Source: Bryoerythrophyllum caledonicum
Taxonomy: Eukaryota > Streptophyta > Bryopsida > Pottiales > Pottiaceae
DNA length: 64,000 bases
Direction: 5' to 3'
Assembly (NCBI GenBank): GCA_963971425.1
Contig: OZ020524.1
Location: 7,629,845 to 7,693,844, forward strand
The notes under the pieces are model-generated. The model saw only the letters and a program-made list of their open reading frames with translations. It did not search any database and was not told the origin of the DNA. This document shows, one piece after another, positions 49,430 to 61,133 of this stretch. The position numbers and the translations under genes are program-made. Numbering within the stretch: the stretch's first letter is position 1; the number at the start of each line of letters is the position of its first letter.

Positions 49430-49831
49430 TTAGGGCCGCTTTACACTATGGTGGAGAAGTTCACCGGTCAAGAATTCAAGGAAAATGGAGCAATATGATT
49501 GGAGAAAAAATTGTTCTTCATCGGATTGGGTTTTCACTACCGCCAAGACTTGACCGGTGGAGAACTTCAAGCATGGATGATAAATTGACATGGCCGCCTA
49601 TGTGGCAAAACTTTTTTGAAGAGTTCTTCTCCGGTGAGCTCATTTCTTGTCCGGCCTCAAACCCGCGGACAAGAAACCAACCCACCGGAGAAGAGCAACT
49701 TCTTCATGCATTACTTTATTCATTTTTTTTTGTCTTGTCCAACATCCACCGCTCGCCTCAAATAACCATGTCTTGGCCGAGACTTCTTGACCGGCCGGTG
49801 GAGTTCTCCAGCATAGTGTAAAACCCCCTTA
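49430..49831. mobile_element. Tourist-like MITE with TTA duplication
   Basis: Element 49433-49828 (396 bp) lies between TTA copies. Left end GGGCCGCTTTACACTATGG; right end read backwards GGGGGTTTTACACTATGCTG, both followed by GGAGAA and CACCGG. It shares the TTTACACTA tip with the MITE at 5902-6522 but not its interior. Confidence 0.8.
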
Positions 49832-49872
49832 GTGAAGAGAATGAACAAACACTATATTCACGCTGAAGTTCT

Positions 49873-52800
49873 TCTTCCAGAAGAGGAGTGGAAATGGCGA
49901 AGACTCGCTCTGTCTCTAGGACATACTTTTAGCAAGGCTTAAAGGTGCCAATCATTCACTTTAGGATGAGCTTAATGGACAAGTGCCTCGAGGGCTTTAG
50001 GAGCCCAAGTTTTGCGCCGGAGAAGAGGAAATCCTGTTGGACTATTTTAAGATGCCCTGCCACCCCCCTCTCCCGGATCCTCGCTCTAAATTTGGCTGGG
50101 CGGTCGCTTTGTTTTATTCGCCACGCCTGACAGTCACCCCGAGAATTGAAATCGAAATTCTCCCTCCTCACTTCTCATCAATGCCCAGCCCTCGTCACCT
50201 CATCAAAACCTCACATTAATGTCACTGGTAACTAGCCTGTCCAACACACCATAGTAAGCTGAAAGGGGGCAAGTTTGAAAAAAGGGAGAAGAAAAACTAT
50301 GGAATCCTGCTTTTGTTCAATTATCACTGAATATGACCTACAGTAGAAATTGAATCTAGATAACTACTTCACTAAAGATATTTAAAGTTTTGTAGACACT
50401 ACCAATTATATTTGCTAGATGACAAAAATATGGATTTTGATTGGTGGTTACATTGATTTTGATTGCGTGGTATTTCAACAAATTGCGGGTTGCGCCATGA
50501 AAATTGATTTAAAAACTCACCTTGCATACCCCTAACTAAGTTTGCCACCATTGTAAAGGAGAAGGGTCATTGAGTTTTATGAATATTACTATACTCGATT
50601 TTGGGCACTTCCCCACCTAATAATTTATTTTTCCAAATCAAGATAATTTGGACACGATGGGTATTACATAGGCATTACATGGGTATCAACTAGATATCTC
50701 ATGGGTAATACCTAGACAATACACGGATATCACCAAGACAAGTCTCTTGAATGTTTCAAAAGTTTCGGAGAATCTCCATTGTGAATCAATTATACTGTGT
50801 AAGAAACTGACAAACGCCTAGGATATACAGTTTGACTCCTTAATTTAACCCAGGCTCCCCACTCTAGAATAAACCCATGCAGACGTGGACTGCGACCACG
50901 GCCCGGTTCAACGACTTTGCGTCCGGAGATGAAGCATGGATTGCGTGATTACTGGCACCCAAGTTGCGTTCGTGTCTGTGTGCGACAGGGAGAAAATTCG
51001 AATCCTCCACTGTGTTCAGTTTGGTGGAAGGCGCATGGTTCGAGAAAGCGGAAACGCTAACCCCTCCACCAAGTCTGCCCCTTTCCAAGGCTGTGGAGGA
51101 TAACTAAATAAAAGAATGAAATGAAACTTGATGGATAAGTAATTAGAGGTGAGGAGTAACCTGATCGGTGAGGAGTTCCATCAAGAATTATTTCTTCAAA
51201 TCCAATTTCTAATTTTATTTCTATTTTCTTACACAGCAAATTTTCTTATGAGACAACCAAGGAATTAGACTAATACATTCTTACATACACATAACCTACC
51301 ACCATGTCGATAATGGTCCAAATTATAATCAAGTACAATGTGATGGATTAGGAACCACGGTACATTTACACGAGACAGCAAGTGGAATCACAAAGTGGAG
51401 TCATGGCTATTTAATCTCGATTGATATCTGTGAAATACTCGCGTGATACTAGTATCACAACTCGGTGGATACTCCGGCGCTCATGTTGTGGAACGATGCG
51501 AATAATGTACTCTACTTTAACCGGAGGTGAGGAGTGCTGGGACCCAGCGTAAAGAGCCGACAGACTGAGGGGTGGACACTATGAGTGCAGCCTGGTCCAG
51601 TTTCCGGCACCCCCCCCTCTACAGAAGTAGCCCGCGAACCGGCGCCGCAATGGGCATCGATCGCACACAGTATTCGTTCACACAGTGAGTCATGCGTACA
51701 GCTGGCCAGTCGGTGAGAGGCGCTCCCTGGGCGCCCCACTGGCGGATGCCCTTGCCGCCCCCGCGTGGGATCAGGTGCACGAGGATTGTAGTAATTCCCC
51801 CTTCCACTTGCTGCCAATGGAACCTCCGCCAATGGATCATCCACTTCCCTGGACGGATGATACTGTAGCCTACGCCGGCTGATCAGTCACTGCATGAGAC
51901 TACTGGTGAGATACGGAGACTGAGGTTAAATCCGTGGTCAATGAGAGACCCCTGGCCATTTCGAGTAACTCTTCTTTGTGATTTCCTAATCCAGTTACCA
52001 TGTACTTGCTTTTGAAACCAAACAGAACGGTAGTAGGTGACAGATGTGTGCATAAATATGGATTAGTCTCCTAACAAGTATAGCGTTTACACACAATTGA
52101 ACTCAAGGGGAAAGTCAATAATTTATTGATCCAAATAACGGATTAGAACTCCTGGCTGAAACTATATGGTGTTCTACCTGAGCGAGGTGGGAATAAGAAA
52201 TTTTTAATTTAATTTTATACATTTGCTTTCTTTTGGTGAAGAAAGTTACGAGAGGGCTCGGTTCGCTTTGCACTTTTGCAGATGGAGCACGGACCCACCT
52301 GGAATGCAGGAACAGTGGCAGTACCAATCCTGCAGACTGTTCAGAACTTGAGCAGTTTCTCAAGAGGCGACGAACTTCGATGAAGCAGGGCCCGGGGCTG
52401 GGTGCTGGGCGGGGGGAATTGAACTGAACTTGCCCGGAGGACAGTATATTGTAAAGCAATTGGGGGCCCACGAGGGGCGAGTTGGGATGCCAGGTTCTGT
52501 GCGCCTGCCGGTGAGTAGCAGCGGCGCTGTACCCGAGACAGCCCGGTGTGGCCAGGCCCAACTGGACTGGCTCACGGGTGGGGCTGGGGTGGCTCGCGTC
52601 ACTGATGAGGGTTCATATAGGGTGAGTGGCAAAGGAAACCGGTCCAGTATCTCCCTCCTTGCTGCCAACAATCGCCTCCTCCGCCTCTCAAGGCCGCTTC
52701 TGTGAGAGCATTGGGCCTCGCCCTGCCTGCAGCAAACTGAGGAGTACCACTGCTTCTTCACCGCAAGCGCCCGTCGATCAGCAGTACTTCATCTAACCTT

Positions 52801-52900
52801 GTTACCCTTATATACATCCTTCCCCGCCTTGAACAGTTTGCATGTCACAGATCCTAGTCTCGATGCGCACTAGGAACATCTAGCTAGTACTGGTACTACT
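49873..52900. other. Low-repeat intergenic DNA upstream of the VQ gene
   Basis: Apart from the dispersed repeat at 50655-50770, I recognise nothing. Overlapping ORFs at 51512-51882 and 52115-52761 occur on both strands in GC-richer DNA; none shows a known motif, so none is called. Distal regulatory DNA of the VQ gene may lie here. Confidence 0.45.
50655..50770 (-). repeat. Dispersed repeat, copy 2
   Basis: Inverse match to 39845-39960 (AGACTTGTCTTGGTGATATC on the minus strand). Unknown family. Confidence 0.5.
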
Positions 52901-52903
52901 TCC

Positions 52904-52914
52904 ATTTATAAGAG
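52904..52914 (+). promoter_or_regulatory. Possible TATA box of the VQ gene
   Basis: TTTATAAGAG lies about 550 bases before the chosen ATG, which would give a long leader. CTTATATACAT near 52808 is an alternative. This is composition-level evidence only. Confidence 0.25.
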
Positions 52915-53460
52915 CGTAAATTCGCCCTCCAAGATCCTAGCTTTTCTACTCCGTAGATAGTGTTTCTCTCACGGCTCATATTGTTCTAGAGAGAGGGTAA
53001 TTACGTAGGCTTTGTTTTAAAAATCACAATAACAAGGTTTGGTAAGAGAATATATGGGTGTGAAGTTTCAGCAGAGATCCTCTACAGTTCGACGGCGGCG
53101 AGGAGTAGTAGCGCAGTAGCGGCGCGAGTGGCAGCCCATGAGCGACGTAGTGAGTGGATCGATCGCCGGATTCCGGATTCGTGTACAAATTAGGCCGTGG
53201 CATCCTACATGCAGGTCGCTGGAACGAGACAACGCGCGATAGCCCAAACAATCTGTACCCCTGACGTGGAGAATATGTTGCTCAGACTCCCACCGCGATA
53301 GCTCAACAGGAACACACGTAGGTACTCCGCTCTAGCCAGGCCGGCCGCAGTGATTATCTCGTCCCAACAATCAGCGTCGATTCAGCCCTTTGATCATCTT
53401 TGCTCAAATTGGCTGACACGAGAAACTGCTTCTTCCATCAGGGGTAGAGCCACCACTACC

Positions 53461-54318
53461 ATGGCGCCGCAGCACCGCGCTGACGTTGAGGGTGGTCACC
53501 ACGCGGCGAAGCCATTTGCGCCCAAACATAATGCAGCAGCCACGAAGCCGGCGCCGTTCAAGCGCGACTTGCAATCCGCGATGCACAACGCGCCGCAGGT
53601 GCGCGTGATCCACATCTTCGCGCCCAAGGTGATCAAGACGGACGTCGCCAACTTCCGGTCCACAGTGCAGAAGCTCACAGGGCGGAGCAAGCGCCGGGCG
53701 CCCAAGGCGGAGCCCCCAGCGCCAATGGCGCCGGCGCCGGCGCCGGCACCCGCAGCCGCAGCGCCGCCTGCTAGCACCTACTCGGTTGGGATGTGGGAGA
53801 AGGAGGAGCTGCAGCGGCTGGTCGGTGACGCGTGCGGCGTGGTGGATCTGGTGCGCTGCAACAGTGTCGACAGCGGCACCTACAGCTTAGACAGCGGCAA
53901 CACCGTGTTTAGCGGCGACAGCAGCGGCGTTGACACCAGCCCGACCTCTGACGGCTTCAGCTTCTACCCGCAGCGCGAATCGCCATACTCCTTGAGCGAG
54001 ATCCCGGCGCCCTTCTTCGGGCTGCAGCCCCACGACATGCACTCCATGTCGATGTTTCAGCCTGCTGGGTCGTCGGGGATGCAGCTTCCAGGGCACGGCA
54101 GCTTGCTGGGGGCGCTCCCGACCTCGCACGTTATGGACCCGCAAATGAACATGCTGGGGTTCGACGTCACGGACCCGGCGCTATCAGACGTGATGGGTTG
54201 CAACTCCATCGCCAACACCTCGTCCCCAAGCGGAAGCTTGTTCGACCTGTCGCGACAGCATTGCCGACTGAGCGTGCAGCAACCGTATCAGGGTGCGAAC
54301 TTCTTTGAGTCCATGTAG
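53461..54318 (+). CDS. VQ-motif protein, MKS1-like
   Basis: This is probably a nuclear transcriptional co-regulator: VQ proteins bind WRKY factors through the VQ motif, and MKS1-type members are MAP-kinase substrates in defence and stress signalling. The 285-residue protein has the conserved pre-motif block (FKRDLQSAM, then RVIHIFAPKVIKTD, about 33-61), the VQ core F65-R-S-T-V69-Q70-K-L72-T73-G74, a basic patch (RSKRRAPK, 75-82), an Ala/Pro-rich linker (84-104), and a Ser-rich tail. S-P sites there (S160, S174, S255) could be kinase targets. ATG at 53461 is chosen because ACCATGG is a strong plant context and the conserved region starts soon after; an in-frame ATG at 53350 would add 37 residues of unrelated look. 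The CDS is intronless and GC-rich, unlike its surroundings. Intact. Partner choice cannot be told from sequence. Confidence 0.92.
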   Translation: MAPQHRADVEGGHHAAKPFAPKHNAAATKPAPFKRDLQSAMHNAPQVRVIHIFAPKVIKTDVANFRSTVQKLTGRSKRRAPKAEPPAPMAPAPAPAPAAAAPPASTYSVGMWEKEELQRLVGDACGVVDLVRCNSVDSGTYSLDSGNTVFSGDSSGVDTSPTSDGFSFYPQRESPYSLSEIPAPFFGLQPHDMHSMSMFQPAGSSGMQLPGHGSLLGALPTSHVMDPQMNMLGFDVTDPALSDVMGCNSIANTSSPSGSLFDLSRQHCRLSVQQPYQGANFFESM

Positions 54319-54334
54319 ATGAATCATGATCTCG

Positions 54335-54431
54335 GTATGCACTCAATCTGCATTCAAGTTGATAAAATCCATATGTTTTAAGTTTAACAACCCTTGATAA
54401 GATTACTGACGGTGCGCTCTTACTTGTGCAG
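54335..54431 (+). other. Probable 3'UTR intron of the VQ gene
   Basis: GTATGC at 54335 and TACTTGTGCAG ending at 54431 make plausible splice sites around a 97-bp AT-rich stretch, starting 16 bases after the stop. So close to the stop it should not trigger nonsense-mediated decay. Inferred from signals only. Confidence 0.45.
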
Positions 54432-54587
54432 GATTTTAACAGTCAATGGCTCAGATTGGCCACTGGAAAGCGGAGGAACCGTAATATATTCGTGTAGAGG
54501 CTGCAGTGTTTTGAAGTCATCAAGAGCAAATTTGTCTGAGTGTTTCGAGTGTAGTGTTACAACCATTGTAAAGCATTTGACAGAGGA

Positions 54588-54812
<225 letters not shown>

Positions 54813-55179
54813 TAGAGTAACATGTACCTAAGCCCGGCAGCATTTCTGGAATTTTGTATGCCCACAACTGTACAGAACAGACCATGCTCTGGAATCAGTT
54901 CACTCTTGGTGGATTGGGGCGTCCCATCGGCACCTCATTCACAAGCTATCTGATGATTTGCCATATCATCGTATTCATGTAGGATAGTTTCGGAGTTTAG
55001 ATCAGTTCCCGTAGCCATAAAATTCGATCATCCAGAGTGTAGAATATCGTCTCACTTTAGGGATTGCATGCGACCTCATGAGTTGAAGGTGATTCTCGCC
55101 GATTTGTCGGCGATGTAGCAGAGTAGCGCCATTTCTGTTTATAGTTCAAATCTTCGACCTCAGTACATATTAAAGCGTG

Positions 55180-55185
55180 AATAAA
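55180..55185 (+). terminator. Possible poly(A) signal of the VQ gene
   Basis: AATAAA, about 860 bases after the stop, is the first canonical signal I noticed downstream. Plant signals are loose, so earlier sites are possible. Confidence 0.3.
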
Positions 55186-57828
55186 GTTATGTTTAGGTTA
55201 GGAACACGCCGACTCCCATTTTGTTCACAGTTTTTCTTCTGAATGTTGCGTCGATGAGTGCATGAGTCACAACTTTGCTCAAGTTGGTCCATTCTTCTCG
55301 CTCGTGCCGTGGTGCACTTTGTTTTCTTTACTCGTGTCCGGGTAACGGTTCCTTGAGCTTCACGCTGGTCCAGCTCAGGCTGCACCACGTACTATAGGAA
55401 ACGAGCCGTGTTTCATCAGTAGTGGTAGGAGGGAATATATGTAGTTGCCGAAGCGCTGAGTTGCCGGCGCTCGTACCGTCCATGCACAGAGTATATATAG
55501 GTCATGTATGTGCAAGCAACCGAGTTCATGGACACAATGATTGTGTTCGCTGCAAAAGCGCATGCCCTCGTGCATGCTGCAGACTATGTACCTGGTCTCG
55601 TCGTGGCACCCAACACAAGTTAAAGCGCAATGTTTTTCAGAATATCCCTGTGCCATTTTGTATCCAGACGAAGAAATCCATTAGGAAATCGCACATTATC
55701 TTCATTCAGACTAGTTGGTGGAGACGATGCCGAAGAAGTACTACATGACCTACAAACAGTTCCAAAAAGGAAATCTAGTATTGTTGGTTGTAGTACTAGT
55801 AACTTCATAAGTATGTATACGTACGTCAACAAGTATCGGTTGGTTTGTAGTGCTGACCTAGTTTAAAAGTGTAAGATTTTCTGGCTTCTATGCTAGCCCA
55901 GAAACAGCCACCAAGCTGAGATCGAACTCCTACACTTGGCAACGCTGATGCCAACGGTGCTGATACAAATGAAACACATACTGTCATGAGCAGGCCAACG
56001 GGAATCGACCACGAATCCACTCTCGGCACCATGAATCGTACAAACAAGATGTATGGCTCACACAATCATACCGTTTCATACAGATTAACAAAAGATCTAA
56101 GTGATAGGGGCCAATCCTGGTCATAAGTAGAGGATTAATTACACTAAGTGCTTGCAAAAGTTACAACCCATGGAAAGTAGTAGTACCGAGTCATACTATT
56201 TTTCGTGCCCAAAGTAACGAGTGGGCCGTGGCCAACATATCCAATATGGTATCCAACTTTTTAGTTGAACCTAAGAGGCACTCCACACAATGTAGAACGT
56301 TCATAGATTTGTGAGTTGCCAACGTTTGTAAAATGCCGCTGAAGTTACCAATATCTAGATGACTACATTAATCACTTTGGCCACTCTGGAGAAACAGAAA
56401 GCGAAACACCTATGCCAAAGTTTGTGAATTGCTTCGAAGTTAACATGATTCTGTGGTGATTAGCAGGTTTCTAGAGTAAAGAGGAGGAGAACGTGAGCAG
56501 AGGGAGGAAAGGAGGTAGAAGGTCAACTGCCGTTCAAAAAACCGGCCAATCGGAGGGGGATTCGGCATCCTGCACATGTGGTGAAGTCGTCTTGCGACCG
56601 ACCATGATGATGGGGTACGGGGACTATGTCACGGTGCATGCCTACTAGCTAGCTGCAGCTGCTGCTGCACAGACTTCCACAATTCAATTGGACCGTAGCT
56701 GGAATGCGTACTCGTCCTACCAGTGCAGCTCCATCGCTCCCTGACAATAGTTGCCGTATAATTCAAGGAGGGAGCCTATGATCTCAACGCCACACCGTAG
56801 GCTGGATTCCCCCGAAACAATTAAGCAGATCAGACCACCAATTAGTCTAATTTTTTTCTTACCATGAAGTATCTGGTTTTCTGAAGTGAGATCTCACGTG
56901 ATCTCAATCACTGTGACTTGGTCCAAGTTGCTGAGATAATACATGATAATCGGTGTACCAGGCGGGGCGTATATACAGCAAATGCTTTTAGGATATGGAG
57001 TGCAACAAACGGCTTCCAAGGACCACAAGCTGCAGTCTGGATACCCTGCTGCTGCTAGGGCTGTAAGTTGCTGGTACTACTACTGCTGCTGCTACAGCCT
57101 ACTCTCCGGCCTGCCTGCATGCCAGTTGATGGTCAACTGCGGTGGTAAGTTTGTGGTACTACTACTACTGCCTAAGTTGCAATCCAAACGGTCACCGAAT
57201 TGTGGATCCACTCCTTTTGTCGTCAGCGACAGTGTTTGTCGTGTGCAGGTGTCAAGGACAGGCTCTTCTACAATGACTTGAGGTAATTGAGAGTTGGTAA
57301 CTTCTACTTGCAAGTTTAGCTTGGACATGGTGTATTCAGCCGACGTTTACCATTGAAGGATGATCATGGTGCAATGTATTCATGGATGTGATTAGCAAAA
57401 CTCTACAGTGAAAAGGCCATACATAATTCAATTGCACGAACTGTTGGGAACTTGTGCACAACCATTTTCTATTGCAAGCGCATGTTCCACATATTTGGTG
57501 TGATTCTAAATCATGAAGCATGCCCTGGCCCCTAAGGTGAGTTATTTGAATTGGTTTTTAACTATTCATGACTTCAAAGTGGATGTAATGGAAGCTACTT
57601 CTTCCACAACCTTCCACCTTGATGAGATTATTGAATGCATGAGATTATTATGTTTATTCTGTCCACATTCCTGTCATCGCCATATTGGTTATATTGCATT
57701 AATTTAGACGCAATATAAAAGTGATCACAAGTCATACAAAATAATAAGAGTCACCCAGTGTAACCACTATGGAGATTGCTACTTTCCTTTGCTACTATGA
57801 CTATTGATAAAATGTTACATAATCAAAC
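55186..57828. other. Low-repeat intergenic DNA downstream of the VQ gene
   Basis: No gene recognised. Short TGCTGC/TACTAC runs lie near 57048-57170. ORFs up to 112 residues on both strands carry no known motif. Confidence 0.45.
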
Positions 57829-57968
57829 ACTTGTGGAAAAGGTGTGCAACTACACCAAAGAAGAACATCAAGAAGTTGCATTTTACACCAAAAAATTCAA
57901 AGTTTTGGTGTAATGGGCAACTTTTGGTGTTCTTCTTGTGGTGTAGTTGCATCCCTTTTCCACTACAC
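57829..57968. repeat. Long hairpin (about 65-bp arms)
   Basis: The left arm GGAAAAGGTGTGCAACTACA...TTACACCAAAA pairs with the right arm read backwards, GGAAAAGGGATGCAACTACA...ATTACACCAAAA, around a loop of about 8 nt. The arms differ at several positions. A foldback MITE or small-RNA precursor shape. Confidence 0.75.
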
Positions 57969-58389
57969 TAACTTTGGTATTTAGCATTGGCAACACTAAA
58001 TACGAACACAAAGTTCATTAAATGTCAACATTAGTAGATTTTTGGCGGCGAAAAAAAGTTACATGTATAAATCTAGTGTTATTTCAGAAAATGGATGTCC
58101 AAAAATGAGAACAAGGCAGTGGCTCTTGTTGTAGTGGCACCCAAATTACTACTTCTATGTGGTTGCATTTTCACATTGGAAAGTACATATTCTCACGGCT
58201 CTCCTTTTCCAGCACAAGAATCTGCTTGTTCCGGCCTGAAGAGCCTCCACGACCTTTTCACACAGTAGCGAAGGTACATAGAATTATCAGCTGAATGATA
58301 GACTATATTAGAGCTGCAGATGGATATCTCTCGGAAGCTCTCATAAATCTCACGGAGCTGTAACTTGTGCGTCAATTGCCACAAAAGGG
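57969..58389. other. Unexplained spacer
   Basis: Nothing recognised. Confidence 0.5.
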
Positions 58390-58829
58390 TGCAACCTCCA
58401 AAGAACCAAGTGTCTGTTTGGGGGAAAAATTCTCACATTCGCTGCAATTACCTTTCAAGCCGTATGGTCAAATTTTCAAATCACTTACCACATCATCTTA
58501 TATAAGTTTAGAAGAAGATAATATGATTACATTCTCAAAAAGTTCATCTTTGGAGTTTTTAACCAATGGAGTCAAGATTCCTCTAATATATCTTGTTAAT
58601 TTAGGGATTAATCAATTACAAGATTGAGTGTATCTGTGGGGTAGAAAAGTTTTCACTTTGGCTGTAACTATGTTTCAATCTGTACAGTCAAAATTCACAA
58701 TTTTTACCACACCATCTCTTGTAAGTTTAGAAGAAAATCCTATGGTTACATTCTAATCAAGTTCATATTGACAGTTTTTATTTGATTGGTTGGAGATCCC
58801 CTAAAATGCCTTGGTCCTTAAAGGGTTAA
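58390..58829. mobile_element. TTAA element with an internal duplication (about 440 bp)
   Basis: The right end GCCTTGGTCCTTAAAGGGTTAA lies at 58826-58829. The left is worn (CAACCTCCAAAGAACCAAG, like CCCCTAAAGGACCAAG). The interior is two similar halves: TAAGTTTAGAAGAA followed by ATTACATTCT near 58504, and TAAGTTTAGAAGAA followed by GTTACATTCT near 58722. Confidence 0.55.
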
Positions 58830-58880
58830 AGTGCAAAAAAGCATGGATCAAGTGAGAATTTTTCACCAAGTCCTGGTCCA

Positions 58881-59990
58881 TACTATAGTACCAGGCATGT
58901 CTCATTTGTCCACCCCTGATATGTTTCCACACTACACTACCAGTAACTTTGACACCCTCCCAAGGGAAAAATTGTTATTTTACCATGAAATCTTTGGCAC
59001 AAGATCATTTCTATGTTGACAACATGTGAGCCAAATTTCAACTCCAAAAGAATCACACAAATAGATATAATTCAAAATCTAGCAACATGTGTAGTTGTGA
59101 GAATCATTTAACTCGTGGCCAACTTTGATACACTCCCAAGAATTGAATTTTTTTGTTTTTGCCCATGAAATTTTTAGCATGAGACTATCTCTATATTGAT
59201 CACATGTGTGCCAAATTTGAAGGCTAAAATATATACATATCAAAAAATTTAAAAATTCTCCCAACATGTATAGTTGTCAACTTTGACACCCTCCAAAGGA
59301 TTCAATTTTTTATTTTTCCCATGAGATTTTGGTCATGAGACCATCTCTATGTTGATCATACATGTGATTAATTTCAAGACCAAAAGATACACGAACGAAA
59401 AGAAACAAATCTAAATCTACCAACATGTGTGGTTGTGAGAAGCAATCACGGAAACCATTTCACTATTGCCAACTTTGGCACCCTCTCTAGGTCTGAAAAT
59501 TTGATAATTGACCATTAAATTTTTGGCACAAGATCATCTTCATGTTGATAACATGTGTGCCAAAATTCAAGGCAAGAAGGTGACTACAAAATATCATCTT
59601 CAAAATCCACCAACATATGTAGCTATGAGAAACAATTTTGAATATCTTGTTTTGTATTCATCATGTGGCCTTGAAATTTGGCACACTTGTTACAAACATA
59701 GAGGTGATCTTGTACCAACAATTTCACGGTAAATTATAAAATCAGCTCAAGGGAGGGTGTCAAAGTTGGTAGCTATAAATGGCACACAACATCTTGGTAG
59801 ATTTTGAATATATTATTTTGTATTCATCATTTGGACTTGAATTTTGGCACACATGTTGTCAGTATAGAAGTGATCTTGTGCCAAAAATTTAATGGTGAAT
59901 TGACAATTTTTAGCTCTCAGGTGGGTGTCAAAGTTGGCAGCAGTCTTGTGTGGAAATGTATCAGGGGTGGACAAATGGTACTGTACTGTA
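58881..59990. mobile_element. Foldback element with Tc1-like tips and inner repeats
   Basis: TA flanks 58883-59988. The right end read backwards is CAGTACAGTACC, the tip of the Tc1 element at 31701; the left is CTATAGTACC. Both continue with ATTTGTCCACCCCTGATA. Inside are four direct units of about 158-192 bp starting AACTTTGACACCCTCC-like (58945, 59121, 59279, 59471) and two inverted ones ending near 59780 and 59937. Unit text includes TTTGGCACAAGATCATC. No ORF. It could be a non-autonomous partner of a Tc1 element. Confidence 0.65.
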
Positions 59991-60168
59991 GTTGTGACAT
60001 AGGCATTCTATCATGGTATCTAGATGGAGTCAGGTGCAGTTCTTCAAGTGGGTACACCTGCCCAGAATGTTGTAATGCTAGAATCACGTGAGTACGTTTC
60101 ATCACGGGTGGGAAAGAGTATTATATTGCTTATTTAACTCAGGAGGGATAACCGCGCTTTCTCACCTA
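59991..60168. other. Short spacer
   Basis: Nothing recognised. Confidence 0.5.
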
Positions 60169-61133
60169 TTAACCCCTGAGGTAGTAAGGTATAGTGACGG
60201 TTTCACACCAAAAACACTTTAAAATTGTTGGATTCTTGTGCAATGAATAGAGTCATGTTTCAAAAACATTCATTTCTAGTTTTGACCGTAGGATCTCAAT
60301 AAAGACTTATTAAGTAATAAACTTACAAAATTTCATAAACTTTGACCGCATGGATTGAAAGATTATAGTGTTTGAAGTCAAGGAAATGGTTCATTTTCTT
60401 CCCTGCGTTCTGTGGACCTGTGGATTAGCAGACTTTGACTTCACTTGGTGTCAAATTTTTGCACTACACAAGGTCTAAATCTATTACCATCATGTTAAGC
60501 ATAATGTTAGTTCCTTGTACACCAATTTTTCAAGGTAGAGTAGGGGTGTTGCATATTCAAAACAACTGTGCAAGGAGTCAAGGTTCAAATTTGCCAATTC
60601 AGGCTTTAATTTTTTGTGAACATAATTTGTTTTAGATTGATAATCCAAATAGTCAATATTTTTTTTTACACCACATCTTGTTGTGAAAAAAAAGAAGCAA
60701 AAATAATGAAGATCTCTAGGTTTTATGTGGAGAAGAAGAAGTTTTTTTGGTACCGTGCCCACCAATGAGTGACAATGTGTGAAAATGTTTGACTTGGGAT
60801 GATATGCTATTTTTTACTAAAGACAAGGACATTATTTTAACAATATGAAGGGAAAAAATATTACTTGTGAGTATTGAGAATCTCACATCCAATAGTGTCA
60901 TAACAAAAGTTTTTGGAGGTGCCCGAGGTGCCCGCTCTCCCTATTTGAAATTCAAAACCCTATAAAATTTTCATTAAATGTCCAATTTAGGAAAAAATTA
61001 TTCTCCCACTAAGGTTTTAGTAATACCCTTCTACAGTAAAAATTTCAAAGAGAAATGTTGAAAATTGACACCATAGGAACCTGATCGAACTTTCAAAAAG
61101 CCCATTTTTGACACTTGGTCCTTTAGGAGTTAA
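60169..61133. mobile_element. TTAA element, group 3, reverse (965 bp)
   Basis: It starts TTAACCCCTGAGGTAG and its right end read backwards is TTAACTCCTAAAGGACCAAG. Both TTAA sites are present. The interior is the reverse of 43988-44937 and parallel to 38332-39614. It abuts the retroelement at 61134. Confidence 0.85.

Larger units (their letters stand above)
48866..49872 (+). mobile_element. tRNA-related SINE, split by two MITEs
   Basis: The head has a polymerase III A-box-like TTGGTGCAGTGGTTTGGG near 48873 and a B-box-like GAGTTCAAGTCC near 48917, spaced as in a tRNA, followed by an unrelated body. The body (CTAAGGCAATTAGTGTAGGG onward) continues past two insertions (49140-49417 and 49433-49828) to about 49872. 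The second copy at 3440-3612 is uninterrupted at both points, confirming the join. It is not a working tRNA gene: no acceptor stem is evident. Confidence 0.7.

Noticed and set aside
52115-52761. Possible small gene upstream of the VQ gene
   Set aside because: Overlapping ORFs on both strands without a recognisable motif, supported start or splice pattern.
53350-53460. Upstream ATG extending the VQ protein by 37 residues
   Set aside because: The extension has no VQ-family similarity, and the ATG at 53461 has a strong initiation context directly before the conserved part.
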